Assembly (NCBI GenBank): GCA_029204225.1
Contig: CM055097.1
Span: forward strand, 3,058,891 to 3,122,890
Length of the DNA: 64,000 bases
Direction of reading: 5' to 3'
Source of the DNA: Diphasiastrum complanatum
Taxonomy: Eukaryota; Streptophyta; Lycopodiopsida; Lycopodiales; Lycopodiaceae
Below are positions 33,733-44,606 of the stretch, piece after piece. The position numbers and the translations under genes were made by a program. The notes under the pieces are model-generated. The model had not been told where the DNA came from. It saw nothing but the letters and a program-made list of their open reading frames with translations, and ran no database searches. Each line of letters starts with the position of its first letter. Within the stretch, counting starts at the first letter, position 1.

Positions 33733-36700
33733 ATGGCATCTATAAATGCATATCTTTTGGATACTAATGAAAGGCTCAACAAAACTAACTATTCCATATG
33801 GAAAGTTAGAATGGAATCTATCATGATCATGCAAGATCTGATGGAAATTGTAAATGGTAAGGAGGGTGAACCTATTCATCCTCAAGAAAAAGCCAAATAC
33901 ATCAAGAGGTGCAATGTTGCACTACATTGCATAAAAATGAATGTTGCAAATGAACTCTTAAGAGAGGTAGGAGATTGCACTTCAGCTCAAGATGCTTGGG
34001 AGACTTTGCAAAAGGTCTATGAATCCAAGAACCAAACTAGAATGTTAGCTTTGAAGAATCAAATCTATAGAAGCTATCAAAAGAAAGGAGAGAGTGCACA
34101 TACTTTTGTCCTAAGAGTAAAGGAATTGAACAAAGAGCTAGCCTTTATAGGTGACCCTATCAAGGATGAAGAGCTTGTTCAACTCATATTGAATGGACTA
34201 AGCTTTGAATTTGACAATTTGGTTCAGGGATATGCAATTATGGGTAAGCTACCCATACTTGAAGAACTCCAAGGCACACTCATGGCCGAGGAATCAAGAA
34301 GGAGCCAAATGCAAGAGAGGATGGATAGGCTTTCCATCCAAGGTGGAGATGACCAAGCTCTCTTCACCAAAGGCAAAGGCAAGTCCAAAGGCAAAGGATC
34401 AACATTCAAGAAGTCTACAAAGCTTGAGGATCAAGAAGGACCCCCAAAGGCATCTCCATCAACCACCAAAGTCAAGAAGGACAAATCAAAGGTGAAGTGC
34501 TACTATTGTAGCAAGATGGGGCATTATGCCTTGGAATGCTTCAAGAGGAAGCAAGATCAAAGCCAAGCCAACATGAGCAAAGAGGAGGAGGAGGAGAGTT
34601 CACATGAGGACTCTCTCATGATGTCCATATTTTCTTCAACAAGCTTCAAAGGAGAAGATCCTTGGTGGATTGACTCGGGTGCTAGTTCACACATGACTAG
34701 TAAAAGGGAGTTTTTCTCTTCTCTCTTATCTTATGATGGACCTATAAAGTCTATCTATACAGCAAATGATGAAGCTTGTAAGATTGAAGGAGTTGGTAGC
34801 ATTCCCCTTTGCTTAGGATCTTCCAAAAAGATCAACATAGAAGGTGTTTTGTACATTCCTACAATAACAAAGAATCTACTAAGTGTTGGCCAAATGATAG
34901 ACAATGGTTTCAATGTTGACTTTGCTTCAAATGAATGTTTCATCAAGAAGAAGGGTAAGATAGTGGCTAAGGGCACTAGACTTGGCAAACTTTATAAGCT
35001 GGATGCATTTGTGGATACTAATGTTGTCATGTTGGCCGAGAAGAGCAAAATATCTACCTTTACTTTATGGCACAAAAGACTTGGACATGTCAACTCGGGT
35101 TCCATGGAGGCTATGATCAAGGAGGAGTATGCTTTAGGCCTACCAAGGTCTATTGGGAAGGAAGACAAGGTTTGTGAAGCTTGTGCCTTATCCAAGGCAC
35201 ATAAGAAGGTGTTTCCTAACTCCATCACAAAGTCATCTCATCCTCTTGAACTCATACACTCGGATGTGCACATTGCTAGCACCAAATCTAATGGAGGTTC
35301 ATCCATGTTTTTAACCTTCATTGATGACTACTCAAGATATTGTTGGGTGTTCTTACTTTCCTTCAAGTCTCAAGTATTTGATACTTTTGTAAAGTTCAAG
35401 TTGTTTGTGGAAAAGCATCATAATCATAGCATCAAGATTCTTAGAAGTGACAATGGTGGAGAATTCATCTCCAATGAGTTCAAGGCCTTTTGTGAGGAGG
35501 AAGGGATCAAGAAAGAGACTTCTTGTCCTTACACTCCTCAACAAAATGGAGTTGCTGAAAGAAGGAATAGAACATTATGTGAATGTTCTAAGGCTTTAAG
35601 ATTAGATACTTGTTTGCCCAAATCCTTTTGGGGTGAGTCTCTTGTATGTGCAAACTACTTGATGAATAGGGTGTCTTGCAAAGCAATTGAAGGCAAAACT
35701 CCATATGAGATGTTGTATGGAAAGAAACCCAATCTTAATCACTTGAAAGTTTTTGGGTGTATATGTTATGTGCATGTGCCATTGGAAACAAGAACCAAGG
35801 AGGATCCATCTTCCACAAGAGGGATCATGCTTGGATATGCAAGCTCAAGCAAGGGCTACAAAGTCTATCTCCCATCCTTGAACAAATTTGTTGTTTCAAG
35901 GGATGTCATCTTTGATGAACATCATATGCATATGCTTGAAGAAGGCTCAAGTGCTCCAACAATCAAGAAGAAGATGGCCGAGGAGCAAGATCTTGGTTTT
36001 GAGGAGGAGCTCATGGAGGAGCAAGCACCAAACCCACCTATCACACCAAGGAGATCTTCAAGGGCAAAAGTGGAGCCATCAAGGCTCACATATCAAGGCA
36101 AAGGACAGCAAGTTGAGGGTACATCATCCACTTCTTATGCTTTATCTAGTTTTGAAGAACCGTCTAATGTTGAAGATGCATTGAACTCCAAAGAATGGTA
36201 TAAAGCTATGTTGGATGAGTATGATGCCTTGATTGAGAATGAAACTTGGTTGCTTGTTGAGAGACCTCAAAGGAATGTAATAGGATGCAAGTGGGTCTTC
36301 AAGCTTAAGTTGAATGCAAATGGGAGTGTTAACAAACATAAAGCAAGATTAGTTGCAAAAGGTTATGCTCAAGAGAGAGGGATAGACTATGAGGAAACTT
36401 TTGCACCCGTGGCCAAGATGGTCACAATAAGACTAATCATTGCACTTGCATCACATTTTGGATGGATTCTATGTCAAATGGATGTCTCTAATGCTTTCTT
36501 GAATGGTTTTTTGGAAGAGGATATCTATATGGAGCAGCCACAAGGGTTCATCAAGCATGGAATGGAGAACAAAGTATGCCATCTCCAAAGAAGCATCTAT
36601 GGCTTGAAGCAAGCCTCGAGATCTTGGAATTCAAGACTACATTGCTATCTTATTTCACTTTCTTTTGTTCAAAGTGAATATGATCCCACTCTTTACATTA

Positions 36701-37701
36701 AGTTTGATGATGTTGGTATTGTACTTTTACTCATTTATGTAGATGACATCATCATTAGTGGAAATAGTGTTGATGGTATTGAAAAAATCAAGATAGATCT
36801 ATCCTTAGAGTTCAAGATGGTAGATCTAGGGTGTCTTCACTTCATCTTAGGCATAGAAGTACTTAGAGGGTCTGATTTTATCTTTATAAGTCAAGTAAAC
36901 TATGCTCAAAGTCTTTTGAAGAAGTTTAAGATGGAAGTATGCAAAAGTGTTGACACACCAATGGAGCAAGATGTAAAAGTGCCAAATGAAGATGATGAAA
37001 GATCCTTCATGGACATCACTTTGTTTAGGCAACTTATAGGTTCCTTAATGTGGATCACTATAACTAGACCAGATCTTAGCTTTAGTGTATGTAGGTTGAG
37101 CCAATCCATGCAAAAGCCATTGAATATCCATTGGAAAAAGGCTAAGAGGATTCTAAGATACATCTCGGGTACATTGGATTTTGGGATTCTATATAGAGGA
37201 GATGTGATTAACCTTCATGCATTTAGTGATTCAGATTTTGCAGGGGACAAGAGGGATAGGAAATCAACAAGTGCCTATTCAACTTTCATAGGAGAAGGTG
37301 TGGTTTCATGGCTTTCAAAAAAGCAAGAAACTATATCTCTATCTTCAACCGAGGCCGAGTACAAAGCTTTGACAACCACTACAAAGGAGGTACTTTGGAT
37401 CAAGAGATTATTGGTGGAACTAAAGATCATGGATTCAGAGGAGGCACCAATCATCTACAATGACAATATATCAGCCCAACACCTTGCATCTAACCCAATC
37501 TTCCATGCAAGATCTAAGCACATTGAGATATGCCATCACTTTGTGAGAGAAATGGTGCAAGCCAAGGAGATTGCTTTGGAGCATGTTCCAAGCAATGAAT
37601 GTGTAGCTGATCTACTTACTAAACCACTTCAAAAGACACCTTTTATGAAGTTCAGATCATCACTTGGAGTGATTAGTAAAGCAATGATTGAACCAAGCTA
37701 G
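33733..37701 (+). CDS. Copia gag-pol polyprotein, 1322 residues, intact
   Basis: One uninterrupted frame encoding all proteins needed for retrotransposition. Gag occupies roughly residues 1-240 (NYSIWKVRMESIM), with a CCHC zinc knuckle CYYCSKMGHYALEC at 256-269. The protease active site is WIDSGASSHMTS with Asp at 314. Integrase has its zinc domain near 447-490 (HKRLGH; CEACALSKAH) and catalytic Asp511, Asp573 and Glu609, giving the canonical 35-residue D-E spacing. Reverse transcriptase starts near 820 (WKAMLDE-type YKAMLDEYDALI; CKWVFKLK), with YVDD at 1002-1005. RNase H follows (FSDSDFAGDKRDRKS; SSTEAEYKAL; ADLLTKPL) to the end. The length is typical for copia. The ATG at 33733 is 0.8 kb after the primer site, following a long leader. 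Confidence 0.97.
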   Translation: MASINAYLLDTNERLNKTNYSIWKVRMESIMIMQDLMEIVNGKEGEPIHPQEKAKYIKRCNVALHCIKMNVANELLREVGDCTSAQDAWETLQKVYESKNQTRMLALKNQIYRSYQKKGESAHTFVLRVKELNKELAFIGDPIKDEELVQLILNGLSFEFDNLVQGYAIMGKLPILEELQGTLMAEESRRSQMQERMDRLSIQGGDDQALFTKGKGKSKGKGSTFKKSTKLEDQEGPPKASPSTTKVKKDKSKVKCYYCSKMGHYALECFKRKQDQSQANMSKEEEEESSHEDSLMMSIFSSTSFKGEDPWWIDSGASSHMTSKREFFSSLLSYDGPIKSIYTANDEACKIEGVGSIPLCLGSSKKINIEGVLYIPTITKNLLSVGQMIDNGFNVDFASNECFIKKKGKIVAKGTRLGKLYKLDAFVDTNVVMLAEKSKISTFTLWHKRLGHVNSGSMEAMIKEEYALGLPRSIGKEDKVCEACALSKAHKKVFPNSITKSSHPLELIHSDVHIASTKSNGGSSMFLTFIDDYSRYCWVFLLSFKSQVFDTFVKFKLFVEKHHNHSIKILRSDNGGEFISNEFKAFCEEEGIKKETSCPYTPQQNGVAERRNRTLCECSKALRLDTCLPKSFWGESLVCANYLMNRVSCKAIEGKTPYEMLYGKKPNLNHLKVFGCICYVHVPLETRTKEDPSSTRGIMLGYASSSKGYKVYLPSLNKFVVSRDVIFDEHHMHMLEEGSSAPTIKKKMAEEQDLGFEEELMEEQAPNPPITPRRSSRAKVEPSRLTYQGKGQQVEGTSSTSYALSSFEEPSNVEDALNSKEWYKAMLDEYDALIENETWLLVERPQRNVIGCKWVFKLKLNANGSVNKHKARLVAKGYAQERGIDYEETFAPVAKMVTIRLIIALASHFGWILCQMDVSNAFLNGFLEEDIYMEQPQGFIKHGMENKVCHLQRSIYGLKQASRSWNSRLHCYLISLSFVQSEYDPTLYIKFDDVGIVLLLIYVDDIIISGNSVDGIEKIKIDLSLEFKMVDLGCLHFILGIEVLRGSDFIFISQVNYAQSLLKKFKMEVCKSVDTPMEQDVKVPNEDDERSFMDITLFRQLIGSLMWITITRPDLSFSVCRLSQSMQKPLNIHWKKAKRILRYISGTLDFGILYRGDVINLHAFSDSDFAGDKRDRKSTSAYSTFIGEGVVSWLSKKQETISLSSTEAEYKALTTTTKEVLWIKRLLVELKIMDSEEAPIIYNDNISAQHLASNPIFHARSKHIEICHHFVREMVQAKEIALEHVPSNECVADLLTKPLQKTPFMKFRSSLGVISKAMIEPS

Positions 37702-37715
37702 ATAGTGAGGAGGAG
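37701..37715 (+). other. Polypurine tract of the young copia element
   Basis: The purine-rich GATAGTGAGGAGGAG ends immediately before the 3' LTR start and overlaps the gag-pol stop codon. It is the expected primer for plus-strand cDNA synthesis. Confidence 0.85.
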
Positions 37716-38397
37716 TGTTAAAAATTCACAATTCTAGCTTGACTAGTTTTGGTCATATGACTTGTAATTAGTTAGATGGTCATGATGTGGCTTGTCACAC
37801 GTGCCAAATAGCATAGGATTCCATTCATAAGGATGTTCTCAAGTAGACCTAAGTGTTAGAACCTTTGGAATGAGTCCAAATTATGCTTAGATACAAGGGA
37901 GAAAAAATAGGAGCTATTTTTGGTAATTTTTGCATTGTTGAGGGATCTCCAAGATTCCAACCCTAACTTGGTAGGGATGAAAGATCCACCAAAATTAGCA
38001 TTAGGGATAGGTTTAGGGCTACTCATACCTGCCCAAAACCGTGATGGATCATGTATATATAGGTGATGATATCTCACCAAAATCTATCAAGCAATTTCAT
38101 GATTTTTCTCTCATAATGGTGCAATTGCTCTCTATGTTCATAATTGTTTGAGTGCTTGTGATTACTAATGATTATAGGATTGAATGTAGGTCTGGTGTAC
38201 AGTACTCAGACTGTGGGAGGCCGTACTTTCACACGTGTGAAGCCTTCTTCAAGGATTTGGGCCATTTAGTGAGGTTCAAGCATAGATTTTTGATGGATTT
38301 TGATGGTTCAACTTGTGCTAATCTTATGAAATCATAATCTATTGTTTCCCTCATCATTTCAAGTGTTTTAGGATCCTTATTTGCTGTAATTTTTACA
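37716..38397 (+). repeat. 3' LTR of the young copia element
   Basis: 682 bp, identical to the 5' LTR except for C at 37886. It ends TTTTTACA and is followed by the target duplication CATAT. Confidence 0.96.
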
Positions 38398-38402
38398 CAT
38401 AT

Positions 38403-39406
38403 TCACTATTGATCCTCATATGGTGCTCCATAGGAGTGTCAATGCCATGTTTGGATTGACAAATAAAGCTATAAGTAGATGTCCTAACTACCTCGAGACC
38501 TAAGATATAGTGCAAAGATCCAAGATCTTGCATTTTAAACTCTTTTCCTAGAGTTATTTTTGCTTCATGAATGAGCATTATATTGTTTTCACAAACAATA
38601 ATGTCATCTACATAAAGTACAAGGATGATCACATCACCATCTTTGAACTTGAAGTACAAAGATGGATCATACTCACTAAGTGAAATCTAGGCTTGAGACC
38701 ATACAAACTTTTGAAGAGGCAAACCTTATCCTCTTGGACTTTCATGATGAATCCCTTGGGTTGGTAGATGTAGATCTCCGCCTCAAGGTAGCCATTGAGA
38801 AAAGCACTAGTCACATGCATTTGATATATAAACCAATTGAAATAAGATGGTAAGGCAATTAAAATCTTGATGCTAGTCATCTTTGCCACAGGAGCAAAAG
38901 GTTTCATCATAATCTAGACCCTTGACTTGAAAAACTTTTTGCAAAAAGCCTTTGTACTTGTTGATAGAAACATCTTGATTGTATTTGACTATAAACATCC
39001 ATTTACAACCGATTTCCCTTTTGTTAGGTGGAAAATCAACCAATTTCCAAGTATGATTTGAAATCAAAGTATCAAAATCCAAAGAAATTGCCTTATGCCA
39101 TGCATCTTGTACACAAGAAGATTCATCAAAGGAGATAAAAAGTGCATGACCCATCTCGGCTTGCTTTCCTTTGTCAACATATGTGAGCATAAGTGGCTTG
39201 GCCTTGTCCCTTGAAGATCTCTTTGGACTCTTGGATTGAGAAAGCTCATCCTGAAGTGTCGGCCTCTTTCCATCATTCTCTTGACGAATACGTATTTTCA
39301 TAGATCCAACATCAACTTGAGCGCCCTCAGCCTCATCAAGCTTGGAAAATTTGCCTTCATGGAAAATCACATCTCTATTCAACACAATCTTGTTAGTAAA
39401 TGGCAC
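38403..39406 (-). pseudogene. Older copia fragment: linker and reverse transcriptase
   Basis: Read from 39406 downward. VLNRDVIFHEGKFSKLDEAE is the end of integrase and the linker; HTWKLVDFPPNKREIGCKWM starts RT; a frameshift near 38900 leads to MHVTSAFLNGYLEAEIY and SLYGLK. A second frame carries LYVDDIIVCENN and LGSLHYILGLEV. RT ends near PMEHHMRINSEY at the target site of the young element. It has multiple frameshifts and a deletion around 38690, and belongs to a different copia family from the inserted one. Confidence 0.85.
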
Positions 39407-39800
39407 AAAAATCTTAGTGGTTATTCAGATGCAAGTTGAGCAGGAGATGTAGACACTCGTAAGTCCATTTCTGGATTTACATTCTTTCTCAACAATGGTC
39501 CTATTTCATGGAACAGTCGCAAGCAAACTTCAATAGCTCTATCTTCCACTGAATCAGAGTATATTGTAGCCTCTCAAGCTACAAAGGAAGCAATATGGTT
39601 GAGAAACTTGCTTTCAGATATCAGTTTGAATCAATATGCTCCGACAATCCTGTTTTGTGATAATCAAAATGTGCCATTGATTTATCAGCCAATCCTAGAT
39701 TACATTTTAGGAGTAAGCACATCGAAATCAAGTATCACTATGTCAAAAACAAAGTTTTTGACAAAGAGGTTGACTTACAGTACTAAGTTCAGTATTATGT
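39407..39800 (+). pseudogene. Copia RNase H fragment in opposite orientation
   Basis: NLSGYSDAS, a stop, then DTRKSISGFTFFLNNGPISW, TSIALSSTESEYIVASQATK and TILFCDNQNVPLIYQP are the core of a copia RNase H. It is on the plus strand and joins head to head with the minus-strand RT fragment at 39406, so an inversion or a junction of two elements is needed to explain it. Confidence 0.8.
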
Positions 39801-39829
39801 CAGAATCTCTGTGATCTCATATTGCTTTT

Positions 39830-41885
39830 GTCTGATATTTCAATTCTTCATTTCTTGGCTACGTAATCACTTTAGCTCTGATGATTTCAAATTTAGTTGT
39901 TAAAAGATTGAACGTGACTCTTGTCATTATGTTTTGTTCAATATTGATAGGCGTAGTCATGCATTAGGAAAGCAGATTCATTCCGCTATGTTGATAAGTC
40001 ATTTACTGTCTTCGAGTTGTTGTTATTGCATTATCACTTCTTTCCAACAAAGCTAGTCCATATTTCTCTCCGAACGAGAAATTTCCAAGCTACAGATGTG
40101 TGTGTCAATGCAACTATCACTTGACTCGACAATACCACTGCCGATCATACCTGTGAGAGCCTTCCTCCAAATGTCACTTGACATTAGTTGGTTCGAACTC
40201 CAAGAGTTGAACCTGATTACGAGAATTTCGCAATGCTTATTAAATGTTATTTTCAGATCCACACGTGTGAAATACAGTAGCTTATTGTTTTTGTACGGAC
40301 AACAACTTCATCATATCTTATGTTTGATGTTTGATCAGGTTCTTAGTGAGTTTGCATTTCTTTCTTTGGGTAGATATTGATTTTTTCACATTGGCAGGAT
40401 TGGTAGAATTGGTTTAGTTCTAACCGAAGATCAACAAATGGATTTGGATCTTGATTGATCCCAAAATCTTCACAGAGAAATTGTTTAAGTTCATTTATCT
40501 TGTAAAATTGATTCACTGAGAAATATAAAAAATGAAAATTTTCATATGGCATAACATACCTTTATACCATTCAATCGAAATTGATAGTACCAAGGTAAAT
40601 CAAATTGCAACATGTCTAGTTCTAATCAAATGTGATTGAGACACCAATCTTACTCAACCTCAACCATAGCAAAAATGTTGTCATTTCTTTGCACTGTTAT
40701 TTGAAATTGCTCTTGATCGTTTATTGCAAAATCTTGATCAAGTGGCTTCCACTCATTTTTGCATTTTATCTATCTTCTATAATACAACAACAAAGTTAGC
40801 ATTTGTTTTTCGATGTGATATCTAAATGTCATTGATGAGTTCCATACTCTGCACTCAACTTGCTGATTTTGTTTCATATTCCAGCCATCATCCATCAACT
40901 CTGCGATTATTTCACTCAAGTCCTTACAAATAAACAATGTTTTTGTTCGCCGAGAATATTGCATTTGGAAAAAAAAAAATAGAAAAAGGTAGATACCAAC
41001 TTAATCTATTATTCTTTGAACCAGTGCTACATTTTAATATACTTTAAATATCTATATAAATTCTAGATTAAAAATTTTCTGACATATCCTCACTCGAAAA
41101 ATCTGGTAGAGGATATGGCTTTAATCTACTCACTAGACCATTTTGATCAGAAATATAGGTGTGATCATAAGAAAAAACTCCTGATTCTAAAAGGGATTTT
41201 GGAGAATGATCTTTATATTAAAATACCGATATCAGAATGTATGACATCAATTATTCTTGTATTCAATTCAAATGGTTGCCATTCAACGAAATTTGATGGA
41301 TACAAATATGCAAAACCAACAAAAAAATTGCATGAAAAATTTTGATATAAAGAAAATGATAGTACTAAAGAAATTTAATCTGAATATGCACATACTAATC
41401 GTATACTTACGATTGCATTTTCTTCTATCATTTGGATTCAAATCCTGAGTGTTGAGCTCTTTGTGAAGATAAGCATGCTGAACTAAAACTTCCGTGATAG
41501 ATTGATTGATAGTTGATATTTTGAAATCCATTATCCCGCCTTTCCAAGAGCTTTTATATATGTTATTCAATCTTTTTCTTTTTCGAAAAGAGCCTTTTGA
41601 AGAAGGATGCATCAAGATCCATTGCTATTTACGATATATTCTTGGTATCCATTGATTTTCTGTATTTTTTTCATTGCAAATATTGATTGCATCAGTAGTT
41701 TCACTTGGTCTCCGATTATGTGTAGCCATTAGTCCAAAATATGTCTATGCAAATTGAGAACGGAGAGAATAAAGAGAATGAGAGTATATCTATGAATGAT
41801 GTGAAAGATTTAACTAGTTAGATCATATTTGCTACATTTTCATATTTGGCAAATTGAGGCCAACTTTGTTTTAGACTTAGAGTTT
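39830..41885. other. AT-rich DNA, no recognised gene
   Basis: Short ORFs on both strands. On the minus strand, 40964-40770 (LSEIIAELMDDGWNMKQNQQ) and 41725-41440 (an ORF starting MATHNRRPSETTDA with one stop) look protein-like but match no family I know. They could be remnants of an unidentified gene or transposon. Confidence 0.35.
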
Positions 41886-41891
41886 GACTTT

Positions 41892-42689
41892 TCAAAGTTC
41901 AAAGATAACATCATGGCTTACATGGATTTTGTTTTCCAGTGGATCAAAACATTTATAGCCCTTCACACATTCATCATATCCTAGGAATATACACTTGATA
42001 GCTTTCACATCAAGTTTACGTCTCTCTTCCTTAGGAATGTGTACAAAGGCCTTACATCCAAAGATTCGCAAGTGGTTCACCTTTGGCTTCTTCTTTGTGA
42101 ATGCTTCCTCAGGTGTTATCTTTGGTATGGCAATGGTAGGACTTCTATTTTGAAGATAGACTGCCGTACTGCATGCTTTTGACCAAAAATCTTTTGGTAG
42201 TTTCATCTCAGCTAGCACAGATATGGCACTTTCTACAATCGTACGATTCTTGCGCTCAGCTACACCATTGAGAGTAGGAGTATGAGCTTGCATAAATTGT
42301 CTTTTAATCCCACATTGATCAGAAAGATCATTGAAGTCATTAGACTTTTACTCATCTCCACTATCTGATCTTAGGACTTTGATCTTCCGACCTGTCTGAT
42401 TTTCGACCAATGCTTTGAAGCTCTTGAAATTGTCAAATGCATCCGATTTCTTCTTCAAGAAGTAAATCTTATGTGACATATCATCAATAAAGGTCATGAA
42501 ATAGAAGGCTTTACCTAAGGACATAGTCCTCATAGGCCCGCATAAATCTGTGTGGATCAAATCCAAGATGTTCTTTGCTCTTGCAACACTACCTTTATTG
42601 AATTCCTCTCGATGCTGCTTCCCATATACACAATGATGACTCTCACAGTCTATTGGTTCTTTATTTAATGAAGATAGGCTGGATGGCAC
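41892..42689 (-). pseudogene. Copia integrase fragment
   Basis: Read from 42689 downward. The end of the zinc domain (CESHHCVYGKQHREEF) is followed by LDLIHTDLCGPMRTM with the first catalytic Asp and KIKVLRSDSGDE with the second. After a stop at 42348 and a frame change, NGVAERKNRTIVES carries the Glu. KKKPKVNHLRIFGCKAFVHI and LENKIHVSHDVIF form the C-terminal part. It lies head to head with the plus-strand RT fragment that follows. Confidence 0.87.
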
Positions 42690-42748
42690 AAACTATTCCT
42701 TGTGGTGCTAGACAATGCTGTGAATAGGATCATCATTCCAAGCATTAT

Positions 42749-42760
42749 TGGTATCAGAGC
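42749..42760 (+). other. Isolated tRNA-iMet primer-binding site
   Basis: TGGTATCAGAGC occurs here on the plus strand, as in the young element, but between the minus-strand integrase fragment and the plus-strand RT fragment. It probably marks the start of the interior of the plus-strand copia element, whose gag-integrase part is missing. A 12-bp chance match cannot be excluded. Confidence 0.55.
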
Positions 42761-43064
42761 AGTCGATTCTCTTCAAGGTGCACAAGTTCCCTTATTTGCC
42801 TTTGTGTTTGGTATTCCTTATTGGAATGTGGCTGGTTGTGTTTAATAGCCTTGGTTCAAATTTATTTTTGAAAAGGTTGACGATAAAAAAATCATTTCTT
42901 GAAAAGAAATCAAAGGTAAAGTTTAAAGTTACTAAGTAGCTTTAAGCCAACCAATTGCGTATATTTATGCAAATTTGAAACTCAAAGTTTGAATAAATAA
43001 TAATAATAAAACCATAGTGAATAGCCTGTTTTTTTTTATATTTCAAAACAAGCTTAACATTTAC

Positions 43065-43172
<108 letters not shown>

Positions 43173-43186
43173 AGAGAGAGTTCTAT

Positions 43187-44606
43187 GGTGAAGCGAAGGA
43201 TGATGACATTTGGGTCAAGGCCATGAGAGAGGAGATGGATTCAATTGCTAAGCATAGCACATGGGACTTAGCAGAACCACCAGTTGGCAAGAAACCCATT
43301 GGTTGCAAATGGGTATACAAGACTAAGTACCATGCAGATGGAAGTATAGCAAAGCACAAGGCAAGATTGGTGATCAAAGGGTATGCACAAAGTAAAGGCA
43401 TCAGCTATGAGGAGACCTTTGCGCCGGTATGTAAGTGGAATACTCTACATCTACTTGTTGCTTTAGCTTCACATTTTGGTTGGCCTTTGCATCAGATGGA
43501 TGTGAAATCTGCTTTTCTGAATGGTGAGTTAGAAGAAGAGGTGTCCATGGATCAACCTGAAGGCTTTGTAGTGAAGGGAGAGGAAAATAAAGTATGTCGC
43601 TTGAAGAAAGCACTTTATGGTCTTAACCAGGCACCACGTGCATGGTATAGTAGGATTGATGCCTACTTTCGTTCAAAGGGGATGGTGAGAACACATTCTG
43701 GTCCAAATCTATTCTTATGCTTTGATGGTATGGTTGCTTTGATTGTTCTTTATGTTGATGACTTGATTATTACGGGAAATAATCAAGAGATGGTAGACAT
43801 GATCAAGAAAGACCTCATGCAACAATTTGAGATGACAGATCTCAACTTGATGCATTATTGCCTTGGAGTAGAGGTGTGGCAAAAAGGACACGAAGTGGGT
43901 TTAACACAGGTGAAGTATGTCAAAGAATTGATGCACAGGTTTAGGTTGCAGGATTGCAAATCAGTGAATACTCCTATTGAACTAGGTAAAAAGCTTTCTA
44001 AGCTTGATGAGTCACAGTCATTTGATGCTATGTATAGGCAGTTAGTAGGGAGCTTGATTTACCTTACCACGACTAGACCAGATATATGCTATGTTGTTGG
44101 CATTGTAAGTTAGTTTATGGCAGCACCTACGGAAACTTATTGGAAGGCAGCTAAACGCATTTTGCGTTATGTGAAAGGCACTTCAGACTATGGCTTGATT
44201 TATAGGAAGCATGATGGTTTACCTGAGTTGTGTGGCTATGTGGATGCGGATTGGGGAGGTGACTATGATGATCGTAGATCCACCACAGGGTATGTATTCC
44301 AGTTTTGTGGTAGTTGCTTTTCCTGGTCTAGTAAGAAGCAAAGTACAATTGCTCTATCCACCACAGAAGCAGAGTATAAGGCAATGTGTAGCACAGGAAG
44401 CTATATGGTTGAGACAAATCTTGGAAGAAGTTGGCATGAAGCAGAAAAATCCCACGACATTACATAGCGATAGTCAGAGTGGCATTCAGCTAGCAAAGAA
44501 TCCAGTGTTCCATGTGAGAACCAAACACATTGAGATTCAGTATCACTTTATACGTGAGAGGCTGCTGAGTCGTGAAATTCATGTTGCCAAAAGATGTTAT
44601 CTTTGA
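43187..44606 (+). pseudogene. Copia reverse transcriptase and RNase H, nearly intact
   Basis: Open from about 43187 (DDDIWVKAMREEMDSIAKHS) to a TAG at 44112-44114. RT motifs are GCKWVYKTKYHADGSIAKHK, MDVKSAFLNGELEEE and VLYVDDLIITGNN, with an intact YVDD. RNase H continues in the same frame after the stop (YVDADWGGDYDDRRSTTGY; STIALSTTEAEYKAM). A frameshift near 44400 moves the end to another frame (LHSDSQSGIQLAKNPVF; TKHIEIQYHFIRE). One stop and one frameshift make this the least decayed of the old copia pieces. Gag, protease and integrase are absent on this strand. Confidence 0.9.

Larger units (their letters stand above)
32240..38397 (+). mobile_element. Complete, young Ty1/copia retrotransposon
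   Basis: 6158 bp with every expected part in order: 682-bp LTR, adjacent tRNA-iMet primer site, a single gag-pol ORF, polypurine tract, 682-bp LTR. The target duplication CATAT is perfect (32235-32239 and 38398-38402). I find one difference between the LTRs (T at 32410, C at 37886). Because LTRs are identical at insertion, this implies a very recent event. Nothing in the sequence shows a defect, so the copy may still be mobile. It landed next to an older minus-strand copia fragment. Confidence 0.97.
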
